Shown: in pieces, positions 1-8,166 of the stretch
Position numbering within the stretch: the first letter of the stretch is position 1
Layout of the letters: every line of letters starts with the position of its first letter
Assembly (NCBI RefSeq): GCF_014196505.1
Contig: NZ_JACIDW010000002.1
Location: 434,001 to 498,000, forward strand
DNA: 64,000 nucleotides
Direction of reading: 5' to 3'
Origin: Rhizobium metallidurans
Lineage (GTDB): Bacteria > Pseudomonadota > Alphaproteobacteria > Rhizobiales > Rhizobiaceae
Translations under genes and position numbers: made by a program
Notes under the pieces: model-generated
Told to the model about the DNA's origin: nothing
What the model saw: the letters and a program-made list of their open reading frames with translations, nothing else
Databases searched by the model: none

Positions 1-573
1 CGCAACCTGAAGCACATCGCCGTCAAGGAAGCCGTCTTCCCGTTCGCCCGCTTCCCCGGCGTCGACACGCTGCTCGGCCCGGAAATGCGCTCGACCGGTG
101 AAGTCATCGGCCTCGACACCGATTTCGCGCTGGCCTTCGCCAAGTCGCAGCTCGGCGCCAGCGTCGAGCTGCCGCGTGACGGAACGGTCTTCGTATCGGT
201 ACGCGACGACGACAAGCCGCGCGTGCTTCCCGCGATCCGCATGCTGGTCGAACAGGGCTTCAAGGTTCTGGCCACCGGCGGCACCGCCCGCTTCCTCGCC
301 GAAAACGGCATCGAGGCCGTGAAGATCAACAAGGTGCTCGAGGGCCGTCCGCACATCGAGGACGCCATCCGCAACCGTCAGGTCCAGCTGGTCATCAACA
401 CGACCGATAGCAACAAGGCGATCTCCGACTCCAAGTCGCTGCGCCGCGCCACGCTGATGCAGAAGGTGCCCTACTACACCACCATGGCCGGCGCCGAGGC
501 AGCCGCCCAGGCAATCAAGGCGCTGAAGGCCGGCAACCTCGAGGTTCGCCCGCTGCAGAGCTACTTCGCCTGA
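1..573 (+). CDS. carB: Carbamoyl-phosphate synthase large subunit, C-terminal part (gene starts before the window)
   Basis: The reading frame is open from base 1 and ends at a TGA at 571-573, giving the last 190 residues of a protein of about 1,160 residues. The segment around [12 protein letters not shown] is the end of the second ATP-grasp/synthetase unit. The last ~140 residues form the MGS-like allosteric domain ([14 protein letters not shown], then [15 protein letters not shown]). With CarA the enzyme makes carbamoyl phosphate from glutamine, bicarbonate and ATP for pyrimidine and arginine synthesis in the cytoplasm. A strong terminator follows directly, so carB ends its transcription unit here. 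Confidence 0.95.
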   Translation, partial: RNLKHIAVKEAVFPFARFPGVDTLLGPEMRSTGEVIGLDTDFALAFAKSQLGASVELPRDGTVFVSVRDDDKPRVLPAIRMLVEQGFKVLATGGTARFLAENGIEAVKINKVLEGRPHIEDAIRNRQVQLVINTTDSNKAISDSKSLRRATLMQKVPYYTTMAGAEAAAQAIKALKAGNLEVRPLQSYFA

Positions 574-581
574 TAGATCAA

Positions 582-613
582 AGCCGGCCGTGAGCACTCA
601 CGACCGGCTTTTT
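582..613 (+). terminator. Rho-independent terminator of carB
   Basis: A GC-rich stem (AGCCGGCCGTGAG pairing with CTCACGACCGGCT, one mismatch) has a 2-base loop and is followed by a run of five T. It lies 8 bases after the carB stop codon. Confidence 0.85.
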
Positions 614-728
614 GCCGCGTAGCGGCCAACGCGACGACACGCCGAAGTGTCGCAAAACGCGACAATCCACCTGAGATTTCAAACCCTTTGCGATCATGTT
701 ACGATATCCCCTCACGTGAGGGGCATCG

Positions 729-2021
729 ATGGGCAAGAATATCGTCATTCTGTTCGATGGCACGTCGAACGAAATCTCCGCCGACCGAACCAATATTCTC
801 AGGCTCTTCGGTGTTCTCGACCGCAGCGACAAACAGATCGTCTATTACGATCCCGGCGTCGGCACCTTCGGCGCCGCCAATGCCTGGTCCAACGCATACC
901 GCAAGACGGTCGAACTCTGGGGCCTGGCAACCGGCTGGGGCCTCGACCAGAACGTCAAGGAGGCCTACCGCTTCCTCGTCGACAATTACGAGCCCGGCGA
1001 ACCGGGCGACGATCAGGAATACCGGGACCGCGACAACATCTACATCTTCGGCTTCAGCCGCGGTGCCTATACGGCACGGGTGCTGGCAGGCTTCGTCCAT
1101 TCGCTCGGGCTGATGAGCAAGTACCACGTCAACCTGATCGACTACGCCTACAACACCTACAAGGGCATCTCCGAAAGCGAGCAGCAGCAGGGCGGAGCGG
1201 ATGCCGCCGATGTCGATTGGGACGCGCCCTCGGCCTTCAAGACCATGCGCCTCTACGAACGCACGCTGAAGACCGACCGCCCGCCGATCAAGCTGCTCGG
1301 TCTCTTCGATACCGTGTCCTCGGTCATCGTCTGGGGCAAATGGCGCCCGCAATTCCTGACGCTTCCCTTCACCGATCGCAATCCGAGCGTCGAAGTGGTA
1401 CGCCACGCGCTCGCCATCGATGAGCGGCGAACCACGTTCAACCCACTGCCATGGCGACAAGAGCAGGACTATTGGGGCGGCCCCTTCAAGCCACCCGCCC
1501 CGGCCCTGCAGGATATGAAGGAAGTCTGGTTCTCCGGCGTCCACGGCGATATCGGCGGCGGCTATCCGGAAACGGAGAGCGCCGCGATCAAGATACCGCT
1601 CGCCTGGATGATCGCCGAGACCAGGGCAATCGGGCTTAGTTACGACGAGGACGCGGTAAACCAACTCGTCGACGGCAGCAGCCAGACGAAGAGCTACGTC
1701 CGACCGACCCCGACAGCACCGCTGCACGACTCGATGAACTGGGCATGGAAACTGCTCGAATATGTGCCTCGGCGCGTGCCGATCACCTCCTGGCGCAAGC
1801 TCGGCGACACGACACGCATCTACCTGCCGCTCTCGGATCGCCGCCTCATCCCCGAAGGAGCTCGGCTGCACCAGTCCGTCATCGACCGACTGTCATCGAC
1901 GATGGCGCCGCCCTATGCTCCGCCGAACCTGCCGCGACAATTCGTGACGGAGCCCTGGAGCAACGACAGCCAGACGCCATCGGCCGATCCGGCGCTCTCT
2001 ATAATTCCTCCGGCCGCTTGA
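729..2021 (+). CDS. DUF2235 family alpha/beta-hydrolase (Tle1-like lipase fold)
   Basis: This 430-residue protein starts MGKNIVILFDGTSNE, the typical opening of DUF2235 proteins. It carries the nucleophile elbow GFSRGAYTAR near residue 108 (Ser about 110) and a C-terminal HGDIGGGYPE near residue 272, which probably supplies the catalytic His. No signal peptide or membrane segment is visible. DUF2235 includes type VI secretion phospholipase effectors of the Tle1 type, but many members are stand-alone cytoplasmic proteins. No VgrG, PAAR or immunity-type gene is nearby, so an effector role is not supported here. Its 3' end overlaps that of the convergent VOC gene by 23 bases. The substrate is unknown. 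Confidence 0.8.
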   Translation: MGKNIVILFDGTSNEISADRTNILRLFGVLDRSDKQIVYYDPGVGTFGAANAWSNAYRKTVELWGLATGWGLDQNVKEAYRFLVDNYEPGEPGDDQEYRDRDNIYIFGFSRGAYTARVLAGFVHSLGLMSKYHVNLIDYAYNTYKGISESEQQQGGADAADVDWDAPSAFKTMRLYERTLKTDRPPIKLLGLFDTVSSVIVWGKWRPQFLTLPFTDRNPSVEVVRHALAIDERRTTFNPLPWRQEQDYWGGPFKPPAPALQDMKEVWFSGVHGDIGGGYPETESAAIKIPLAWMIAETRAIGLSYDEDAVNQLVDGSSQTKSYVRPTPTAPLHDSMNWAWKLLEYVPRRVPITSWRKLGDTTRIYLPLSDRRLIPEGARLHQSVIDRLSSTMAPPYAPPNLPRQFVTEPWSNDSQTPSADPALSIIPPAA

Positions 2022-2382
2022 AATAGGCCTCGAGGCGATAACCGTCAGGATCGATGACGAAGGCCGCATAGTAGAACTGGCTGTAATCCGGGCGCACGCC
2101 CGGCGCGCCGTTGTCGGTTCCGCCATTGGCAAGCCCGGCCGCGTAAAACGCATCGACCGATGCCTCGCTCGGCGCCACGAAGCAGAAGTGCAGCCCCGAT
2201 TCCATGTCGGGTGCCACGGGCCTCGCCACCTCGCCGACCCAGAGCGCCACCCGATCGGCGCCATAGCCGCTGACATTGCCGAAATTCGTCAGCCGCTCAT
2301 AGCCGAGCGGGGCCAGCGCCGCGTCGTAGAATGCCTGCGACTTCTCAAGGCTCCTCACACCAATCGACACATGATCGAACAT
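1999..2382 (-). CDS. VOC family protein (glyoxalase/dioxygenase superfamily)
   Basis: This 127-residue protein has one vicinal-oxygen-chelate unit pair. The N-terminal strand MFDHVSIGVRSLEKSQAFYD carries the first metal His. HFCFVAPSEASVDAFY lies in the middle, and DPDGYRLEAYFK at the C terminus carries the usual Glu. The start is supported by GGAGA about 7 bases upstream. The family covers glyoxalase I, bleomycin-binding and fosfomycin-type proteins. Nothing in the context fixes a substrate, so the specific role is unknown. It converges on the DUF2235 gene with overlapping 3' ends. Confidence 0.85.
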   Translation of the reverse strand: MFDHVSIGVRSLEKSQAFYDAALAPLGYERLTNFGNVSGYGADRVALWVGEVARPVAPDMESGLHFCFVAPSEASVDAFYAAGLANGGTDNGAPGVRPDYSQFYYAAFVIDPDGYRLEAYFKRPEEL

Positions 2383-2656
2383 AGGCGGTCTCCTGTTTGC
2401 GATTACCGGTCACGCTACAACATTCGGGCTGAAGCGCTATGGCAATTCGCAAATTGCCGAGATCTTGCGGACGCGACGCGACCACCCGCAGTAAGCGATA
2501 TTTCATGGCTCCTAACGCACCGAAATTGACCCAAGCATAATCCATAAGAATGAAACCAAAACGTGAAATTACTCATTGAAACGGATTTCAATATATTTAA
2601 GATAATCAACAATCGAAGCCAATCATCAGCAATCATAAATATAAAAGAGAACAATA
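2383..2656. other. AT-rich intergenic stretch
   Basis: This 274-base gap separates the divergent VOC gene and the small membrane-protein gene. Its second half (about 2540-2656) is strikingly AT-rich against the GC-rich surroundings. It ends in an RBS-like AAAGAGAA ahead of the ATG at 2657. I found no convincing RNA gene or repeat in it. Confidence 0.5.
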
Positions 2657-3043
2657 ATGAAGTTCTTCGGAATCATCTTGATCTTATTTGGACTGCCACT
2701 ATCCTTCATCCCGATCATTGGAATACCGATGATCATAATTGGATTTATCATGATCCTTTCGTCGATCGGCAGCTCGAATGCGGACAAAACCGCGCAAGCC
2801 CTGGCCAAGCAGATGACAACCGTGCGGCAGCAGCCGGCACCTGTGCCCGCAAACAACGCGGAAGCGGAGAGATGGGCCGCTCTTGCCAAGTATGACGACG
2901 ACGTGCGCGGCGCGGTGGAAGCGCTGGAGCCACTCGGCAGTGCCGCGATCGACAAGCTGAGCGCAACCTATCTCGCCCTAAACGACAAGACGAAACTGCC
3001 GCGCATCGTTGCCGACATCCAAGCCGAGTTCGGCCGATCTTAG
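2657..3043 (+). CDS. Small membrane-anchored protein of unknown function
   Basis: The product is 128 residues. Residues 1-38 are almost entirely hydrophobic (FFGIILILFGLPLSF and IPMIIIGFIMILSS) and form two short membrane spans or a hairpin. The rest is a soluble, charged, probably helical tail (AERWAALAKYDDDVRGAVE). I do not recognise the family. The first third is AT-rich and the rest matches the GC-rich background, so base use changes inside the gene. The ATG is preceded by AAAGAGAAC. It stands alone between a divergent VOC gene and a convergent repair operon. Confidence 0.6.
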   Translation: MKFFGIILILFGLPLSFIPIIGIPMIIIGFIMILSSIGSSNADKTAQALAKQMTTVRQQPAPVPANNAEAERWAALAKYDDDVRGAVEALEPLGSAAIDKLSATYLALNDKTKLPRIVADIQAEFGRS

Positions 3044-3143
3044 CGCTTGACGATGCGCGTTCGCAGCTAACACTGCCGCAGCCCGCTTGATCAGCATCCT
3101 CCGCATTTAGCAAGAATACGGAGGATGCGGTCCTCTGAACCTC

Positions 3144-4601
3144 CTAGGCCATCAGCTCACGCACCCGTACCATATCCGCCCGAAACAGCGCCATCTCCTC
3201 CGCCTTCAACCGCTCGTCGGGAATGCGCAGCAGATAGGACGGGTGGACGGTGACGAACAGCGTTCGTTCCTTGCCCATCCTGATCGGCTGTCCCCTGATA
3301 TCGGACAGCTTGTGCTTCGTATCCGTCAGCGCCGTCAGCGCGGTGGCGCCCATGGCGACGATCAGCTTCGGCTTGACGAGCTCGATCTCCAGATTGAGCC
3401 ACCAGCGGCAATGCGTGACCTCACCCATGTTCGGCCGCTGGTGGATGCGGCGCTTGCCGCGCGGCTCGTATTTGAAGTGCTTCACCGCATTAGTCACATA
3501 GACCGACTGCCGGTCGATCTCCGCCTCGCCGGCCACCTGGTCGAACACCTTGCCCGCAGGCCCCACGAACGGCCGCCCGGCGAGATCCTCCTGATCTCCA
3601 GGCTGCTCGCCGACGAACATAACATGCGCATCTTCAGGCCCCTCGCCGAACACCGTCTGCGTTGCCTTCTCGTGCAGCGGACAGCGCGTGCAGACGGACG
3701 CCTCCTCGCGCAGCGCCGCCAGCGTGCCCGCGGGTGCTCTTGGTGCGGCGGGCACACGGCGCGCCGCCTCCTGCAGCCGGTCGTGAAACGGCAGTGGTTC
3801 GCTCGCCTGGCGTTTGGCCATCTCCAGGACCTTGCTTTCCGCATCGGCGATCATGCCGGGAATGAGATCGGCCTCGGGCAGGTTCTTCCAGTATTTCTTC
3901 GGCATCTCCGCCTGCATCGCCTTCACCTTGAGGCGGGCCGGATTGAAGATGTTGGCATAATAGGTTCGCCACAGCTGGTCGGCCGGATCGGTGAGATCGG
4001 GCTTCTCACACGGGTCATGGCTGACGGTCAGCTTCTCGCCGTCCCAGGCAGCCGATCCCCTTGGTGTCGCGATCACCCAGTCCATGTCGTTGAACCGCTT
4101 CTGGAAGAACGGCGCCTTGCGGCCGACGATGTGATGATCCGGCTCGAACCAGGCAAGAAACTTCCGCCGCCCGTTGAGCGATATCCCCGAGCCGACCTCC
4201 TTGAACCGCACGAAGGCGGTCATCTTGTGGGCATCGCGGCGCACGCTCTTGTCCATCGCGCGTGCCCGCGCCACGTCCTCGTCCGAGGCGACGTCGAGCA
4301 GCGAGCGATCGCTTTGCAGCCGCCAGAGCAGCCGATAGAGGAGGTAGAAGCGCATTGGATCGCTATGGCAGATCACCGCTTCCGCAAGCCCGATGAAGGC
4401 GGGCGGCACCGTCAGCGGCTTGGAAGCATCGAGCGGCGGCAGCTTCGAAGACACTTCAGGCGCGGCAAACAGATCCGTTTCGCGATACCGCTCCCGCCAC
4501 TCTATTTCCTCGGGCGCCACACCCGACGCCGCCAGCCGCCGCGCCGCGTCCCGCCACTCGGCCAATTCCCCCCGGCCCTCCAACAACACGGTAATCATCA
4601 C
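3144..4601 (-). CDS. udgX: DNA repair fusion protein: TIGR03915/DUF4130 domain plus UdgX uracil-DNA-binding glycosylase
   Basis: The protein has 485 residues and two parts. The N-terminal half (residues ~1-260) matches the TIGR03915/DUF4130 family found next to radical SAM repair proteins. The C-terminal half is a family-4/5-like uracil-DNA glycosylase fold: an iron-sulfur cysteine pair (CTRCPLHEKA), the motif GEQPGDQEDLAGRPFVGPAG near residue 330, and the distal HPSYLLR near residue 453. The loop KRRIHQ near residue 385 is the signature of UdgX, whose His forms a covalent bond with the abasic site after uracil removal. The start codon overlaps the upstream radical SAM stop (ATGA), so the pair is translationally coupled and shares its probable SOS control. 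Confidence 0.88.
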   Translation of the reverse strand: MMITVLLEGRGELAEWRDAARRLAASGVAPEEIEWRERYRETDLFAAPEVSSKLPPLDASKPLTVPPAFIGLAEAVICHSDPMRFYLLYRLLWRLQSDRSLLDVASDEDVARARAMDKSVRRDAHKMTAFVRFKEVGSGISLNGRRKFLAWFEPDHHIVGRKAPFFQKRFNDMDWVIATPRGSAAWDGEKLTVSHDPCEKPDLTDPADQLWRTYYANIFNPARLKVKAMQAEMPKKYWKNLPEADLIPGMIADAESKVLEMAKRQASEPLPFHDRLQEAARRVPAAPRAPAGTLAALREEASVCTRCPLHEKATQTVFGEGPEDAHVMFVGEQPGDQEDLAGRPFVGPAGKVFDQVAGEAEIDRQSVYVTNAVKHFKYEPRGKRRIHQRPNMGEVTHCRWWLNLEIELVKPKLIVAMGATALTALTDTKHKLSDIRGQPIRMGKERTLFVTVHPSYLLRIPDERLKAEEMALFRADMVRVRELMA

Positions 4602-5830
4602 AGCAACGACAGTTGTTCCGGCTTCGGCTCGAACATCGCCCTCAGATCCGGTCGGTCGATCAGCCGGCGCGGCGACCAGCCCTCGGCCGAGATGAACGCC
4701 TGCACCTTCTTGATCGACACGCCGAGCCGCGTCAGATCCTCGATCCTGAGCGTCCTGAACCGCCGCGCCGAGAGGATCGATTTCACCGTCTTCGTCCCCA
4801 GTCCCGGCACCCTCAGCAGCGTCTCGCGCGGCGCCCTGTTGATGTCGACGGGGAAATCGTTGCGGTTGCCGAGCGCCCAGGCAAGCTTCGGATCGAGATT
4901 GAGGTCGAGCATGCCGCCCTCCTGCGAGGACGTGATCTCGTCGATGCCGAAGCCATAGAAGCGATAGAGCCAGTCGGCCTGGTAGAGGCGGTGTTCGCGC
5001 ATCAGCGGCGGCTTGATCAGCGGCAGGTTCCTCGAGGAGTCGGGAATGGGGCTGAAGGCCGAGTAATAGACGCGCCTCAGCCCGTAGCTGCCATAAAGCT
5101 GCGCGCTGGTGCCGAGAATGGTCGCGTCATTGGCGCCATCGGCGCCGACGATCATCTGCGTGCTCTGCCCGCCCGGCACGAAGCGCTTGCGCCGCTTGGT
5201 CTGCAGCGTCGGCTCGGACGCCGCCTCGATCTTCAATCGGAGATCGCCCATCGAGCGGCGAATGCTGGCGGGCTTCTTTTCCGGCGCCAGCTGCGCGATG
5301 CCGCGATCGGTCGGCAGCTCGATGTTGAGCGATAGCCGGTCGGCATAGAGCCCGGCTTCCTCGATCAGATGCGGCGAGGCCTCGGGAATGGATTTCAGAT
5401 GAATGTAGCCCCGGAAATTATGCGTGGTGCGCAGTTCGCGCACAATCCGCACCATCTCTTCCATCGTGTGGTCGGAGGAGCGGATGATGCCAGACGACAG
5501 GAAAAGCCCCTCGATATAATTGCGCCGATAAAACTCCAGCGTCAGCCAGATAACCTCTTCGGGCGTGAACCGCGCCCGCTCCACATTGCTGGAGGAGCGG
5601 TTGATGCAATAGGCGCAGTCGTAGATGCAGAAATTGGTGAGCAGGATCTTCAAGAGCGAAATGCATCGTCCATCCGGCGCATAGGCATGGCAGATGCCCG
5701 CACCTTCAGTCGAACCAAGCCCGCCGCTCTTGCTGGAATCGCGCTTGGTCGTTCCGCTGGAGGCGCAGGAGGCGTCATACTTGGCCGCGTCCGAGAGGAT
5801 GGCCAACCGCTCTTCGAGTGACTTCTTCAT
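4598..5830 (-). CDS. Putative DNA modification/repair radical SAM protein (TIGR03916 family)
   Basis: This 410-residue protein carries a radical SAM cluster motif, CIYDCAYC (CxxxCxxC), near residue 70. Downstream come the SAM-binding barrel (FLSSGIIRSSDHTMEEMVR) and a C-terminal helix-hairpin-helix (NRAPRETLLRVPGLGTKTV) that probably binds DNA. The family is known as the partner of TIGR03915/UdgX. I chose the ATG at 5830 because the protein then starts MKKSLEERLAILSDAAKYD, as I recall for family members. An in-frame ATG at 5854 lies upstream but would put codons inside the LexA box. The two genes overlap by 4 bases. Confidence 0.85.
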   Translation of the reverse strand: MKKSLEERLAILSDAAKYDASCASSGTTKRDSSKSGGLGSTEGAGICHAYAPDGRCISLLKILLTNFCIYDCAYCINRSSSNVERARFTPEEVIWLTLEFYRRNYIEGLFLSSGIIRSSDHTMEEMVRIVRELRTTHNFRGYIHLKSIPEASPHLIEEAGLYADRLSLNIELPTDRGIAQLAPEKKPASIRRSMGDLRLKIEAASEPTLQTKRRKRFVPGGQSTQMIVGADGANDATILGTSAQLYGSYGLRRVYYSAFSPIPDSSRNLPLIKPPLMREHRLYQADWLYRFYGFGIDEITSSQEGGMLDLNLDPKLAWALGNRNDFPVDINRAPRETLLRVPGLGTKTVKSILSARRFRTLRIEDLTRLGVSIKKVQAFISAEGWSPRRLIDRPDLRAMFEPKPEQLSLL

Positions 5831-5836
5831 GCCTAT

Positions 5837-5851
5837 GTTCACTATATGTTC
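5837..5851 (-). promoter_or_regulatory. Probable LexA (SOS) box over the promoter of the radical SAM/UdgX operon
   Basis: The top strand reads GTTC at 5837-5840, seven bases, then GTTC at 5848-5851. This is the direct-repeat SOS box of alphaproteobacteria (GTTC-N7-GTTC). On the coding strand a TTGACT -35 lies just upstream (about 5859-5864), and a TAGTGA or TATAGT -10 falls inside the box. LexA binding would therefore block RNA polymerase. The 5' leader would be very short. Confidence 0.75.
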
Positions 5852-5962
5852 CATGACTAACAGTCAAGAAAAGCCGCTTTCAATTGATGCTTTTCAAGTT
5901 TGACGCGAAAAGCCATGAGGGGTTGCAAGTCGCTTCATCGAATTCTCTGGAAATCGACGGAG

Positions 5963-6057
5963 GCTATCTGCTATAAACGAAGCAGATAGCGTTTTGGCAT
6001 GGTTCCGAAGTTCCCCTTCGGGACCTGTTTTCTTTTGTGTCGCTGCCTAGCCGACAC
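5963..6057 (+). promoter_or_regulatory. greA leader with three inverted repeats
   Basis: A perfect 10-bp inverted repeat (GCTATCTGCT at 5963-5972, AGCAGATAGC at 5981-5990) frames the -10-like sequence TATAAA. It is followed by two smaller stem-loops: TTCCGAAG with CTTCGGGA at about 6003-6023, and GTGTCG with CGACAC at about 6037-6057. The first could be a repressor site over the promoter or, given TTTT after it, a transcript hairpin. The others may structure the leader RNA. Confidence 0.45.
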
Positions 6058-6077
6058 AAGGACTGAAGGACAGGAAA

Positions 6078-6554
6078 ATGGTTGATAAGGTACCGATGAC
6101 GCAGGGTGGTTTCGTCAAGCTGCAGGAAGAGCTGCGCTGGCGTCAGCAGGAAGAACGCCCGCGAATCATCGAGGCAATTGCCGAGGCCCGCGCCCATGGC
6201 GACCTCTCGGAAAACGCCGAGTACCATGCCGCCAAGGAAGCGCAGAGCCACAACGAAGGCCGCATCGGCGAACTCGAGGACCTGACGGCGCGCGCCGAAG
6301 TCATCGACCTCTCCAAGATGTCCGGCAGCACGATCAAGTTCGGCGCCAAGGTGAAGCTCGTCGACGAGGACACCGAGGAAGAAAAGACCTACCAGATCGT
6401 CGGCGACCAGGAGGCCGACGTGAAGGCCGGCCGCATCTCCATCTCCTCCCCGATCGCCCGCGCGCTGATCGGCAAGGAAGTCGGCGATTCCATCGAAGTC
6501 AACGCGCCAGGCGGCTCCAAGGCTTACGAAGTTCTGGCCATCACCTGGGGCTGA
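6078..6554 (+). CDS. greA: Transcription elongation factor GreA
   Basis: The 158-residue length is typical of GreA. The N-terminal coiled coil (residues ~1-75) has the acidic tip region [13 protein letters not shown]. The C-terminal FKBP-like domain ends [19 protein letters not shown]. GreA enters the secondary channel of RNA polymerase and stimulates cleavage of backtracked RNA. The ATG follows AAGGACAGGAAA. The glycosyltransferase gene starts 3 bases after the greA stop, which implies co-transcription, an arrangement shared with other rhizobia. Confidence 0.97.
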   Translation: MVDKVPMTQGGFVKLQEELRWRQQEERPRIIEAIAEARAHGDLSENAEYHAAKEAQSHNEGRIGELEDLTARAEVIDLSKMSGSTIKFGAKVKLVDEDTEEEKTYQIVGDQEADVKAGRISISSPIARALIGKEVGDSIEVNAPGGSKAYEVLAITWG

Positions 6555-6556
6555 GG

Positions 6557-7636
6557 GTGTTGGCGGATCGCGGCCGATCGCACATCGTCGATATAGCCGA
6601 CGTCGAAATCATAGCGCCGAACTTCAAGAAGCGTCTGTCAGGCGTCACATCGACGATCATCCAGCTTGTTCCGGTCCAGCGGGCGCTCGGTCAGAAGATC
6701 GCGGCGCTCGGGCCGGGCCTGCCGGCGTCGATCCCGCATATCCGCTTCCGCGATCTCTTGAAATTGTGGCGCGCGCCCTCGGCCCGGCCGTTCCGCGTCT
6801 GGCACGCCCGCCGCAACATCGAGATGCTCCCTGCACTCATCATGCGCGACATCCTGCGCATGAAGCTGAAGATCGTCTTCACCTCCGCCTCGCAGCGCAA
6901 GCATAGCGGCTGGACGAAGTTCCTCGTCTCGAAGATGGACGCGGTGATCGCGACATCGGGCAAGACGGCGAATTATCTCGAGGTCCCCAACACCGTCATC
7001 CTGCACGGCATCGACACCGCGCGCTTCTCGCCACCAACGGATAAGGCGCAGGCGAAGCGCGAATGCGACCTCGACCCGCAAAGGAAGATCGCCGGCTGCT
7101 TCGGCCGCGTGCGCCACCAGAAGGGCACCGACCTCTTCGTCGACACCATGCTGCGGCTGCTTCCTGATCACCCTCGGTGGAGCGCCATCATCGCCGGCCG
7201 CGCCACCGCCCAGCATGTAGAGTTCGAAAACGGCCTGAAGGCCAAGGTGGCAGCCGCCGGCCTCTCGGACCGCATCCTCTTCGTCGGCGAGCATACGAAC
7301 ATCAACGACTGGTACCGCGCGCTCGATCTGTTCGTCGCGCCGCAGCGCTGGGAAGGTTTCGGCCTGACGCCACTCGAAGCCATGGCCTCCGGCGTGCCTG
7401 TGGTGGCAACCGATGTCGGCGCCTTTCCCGAGATCGTCACGACCGGTGATAACGGCGCGGGCATGCTGATTGCCCGCGACGATCTCGACGCAATGGCGCA
7501 TGCCGTCGCGGAACTCATGGATGATGAAAGCCGCCTGGCGCGGCTCGCGGCCAATGCCCAGACGCATGTCATGGAAAACTTCCGCATCGAAGGTGAGGCC
7601 ACGAAGCTGAAGGCCGTCTACGACAGCCTCGGCTGA
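6557..7636 (+). CDS. lpsB: Lipopolysaccharide core mannosyltransferase (GT4 family, LpsB/LpcC type)
   Basis: The product is 359 residues. DVEIIAPNFKKRLSGVTSTI near the start is, as I recall, typical of the rhizobial LpcC/LpsB mannosyltransferases that add mannose to the LPS inner core from GDP-mannose. The GT-B fold shows VILHGIDTARFSP in the hinge region. The acceptor motif EGFGLTPLEAMASGVPVVA near residue 265 is the E-x7-E motif of GT4 enzymes. The frame opens at a GTG only 3 bases after greA, with GAGGG overlapping, so the exact start is uncertain by about ten codons. The gene ends 6 bases before the convergent lrp stop. It acts at the cytoplasmic face of the inner membrane. Confidence 0.88.
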   Translation: MLADRGRSHIVDIADVEIIAPNFKKRLSGVTSTIIQLVPVQRALGQKIAALGPGLPASIPHIRFRDLLKLWRAPSARPFRVWHARRNIEMLPALIMRDILRMKLKIVFTSASQRKHSGWTKFLVSKMDAVIATSGKTANYLEVPNTVILHGIDTARFSPPTDKAQAKRECDLDPQRKIAGCFGRVRHQKGTDLFVDTMLRLLPDHPRWSAIIAGRATAQHVEFENGLKAKVAAAGLSDRILFVGEHTNINDWYRALDLFVAPQRWEGFGLTPLEAMASGVPVVATDVGAFPEIVTTGDNGAGMLIARDDLDAMAHAVAELMDDESRLARLAANAQTHVMENFRIEGEATKLKAVYDSLG

Positions 7637-7642
7637 GACAAA

Positions 7643-8110
7643 TCAGACCTCTGTCAGGCCGAGCTTCTTGATCTGGCGGATCGTCAGCATGGTGCGCACG
7701 GTATCGACATGCTCGTTGGCCGTCAGCACCTCGATCACGAAATCCTGGAAGCGCGTCAGGTTTTCGGCCACGCAATGCAGCAGGAAATCGCTATCGCCAG
7801 AGACCATCCACGCCTGGCGCACCAGCGGCCACTGCGTGGTTGCCGCGGCAAACGCCTTGAGATTGGCTTCCGACTGATGCTTGAGCCCGACCATGCAGAA
7901 GGCGACGAGATCGAAGCCCAGCTTCGGGCTGTTCAGCATCGCGTGATAGCCTTCGATGACGCCGGACTCTTCCAGCTTGCGCACGCGCCGAAGACAGGGC
8001 GGCGCCGAAATGCCGACCCGGTCGGCGAGCTCGACGTTGGTCATGCGGCCATCCGCCTGCAGCTCACGCAAGATCTTGATATCGATGGCGTCCAGTTCAG
8101 CGCGAACCAA
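7643..8110 (-). CDS. lrp: Lrp/AsnC family transcriptional regulator
   Basis: The protein has 155 residues. An N-terminal winged helix-turn-helix (LDAIDIKILRELQADGRMTN, then VGISAPPCLRRVRKLEESG) is followed by an effector-binding RAM domain ending LTIRQIKKLGLTEV. There is no ATG. The start inferred is TTG at 8110, 7 bases after AAAGAAAGG, which gives a standard Lrp length. The frame stays open far upstream only because it is antisense to trxB. It is divergent from trxB. In S. meliloti the lrp gene at this locus precedes lpsCDE, but here lpsB follows immediately on the other strand. Confidence 0.88.
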   Translation of the reverse strand: MVRAELDAIDIKILRELQADGRMTNVELADRVGISAPPCLRRVRKLEESGVIEGYHAMLNSPKLGFDLVAFCMVGLKHQSEANLKAFAAATTQWPLVRQAWMVSGDSDFLLHCVAENLTRFQDFVIEVLTANEHVDTVRTMLTIRQIKKLGLTEV

Positions 8111-8166
8111 GCGAGTGCCTTTCTTTAAATTCCCGAATCCAGCTTCTATATAAAGCGGCACAATAC

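Noticed and set aside
3243..4958. Open frame of 571 codons on the plus strand over the udgX gene
   Set aside because: It has Arg/His/Leu-rich translation without domains and is antisense to a clear repair operon.
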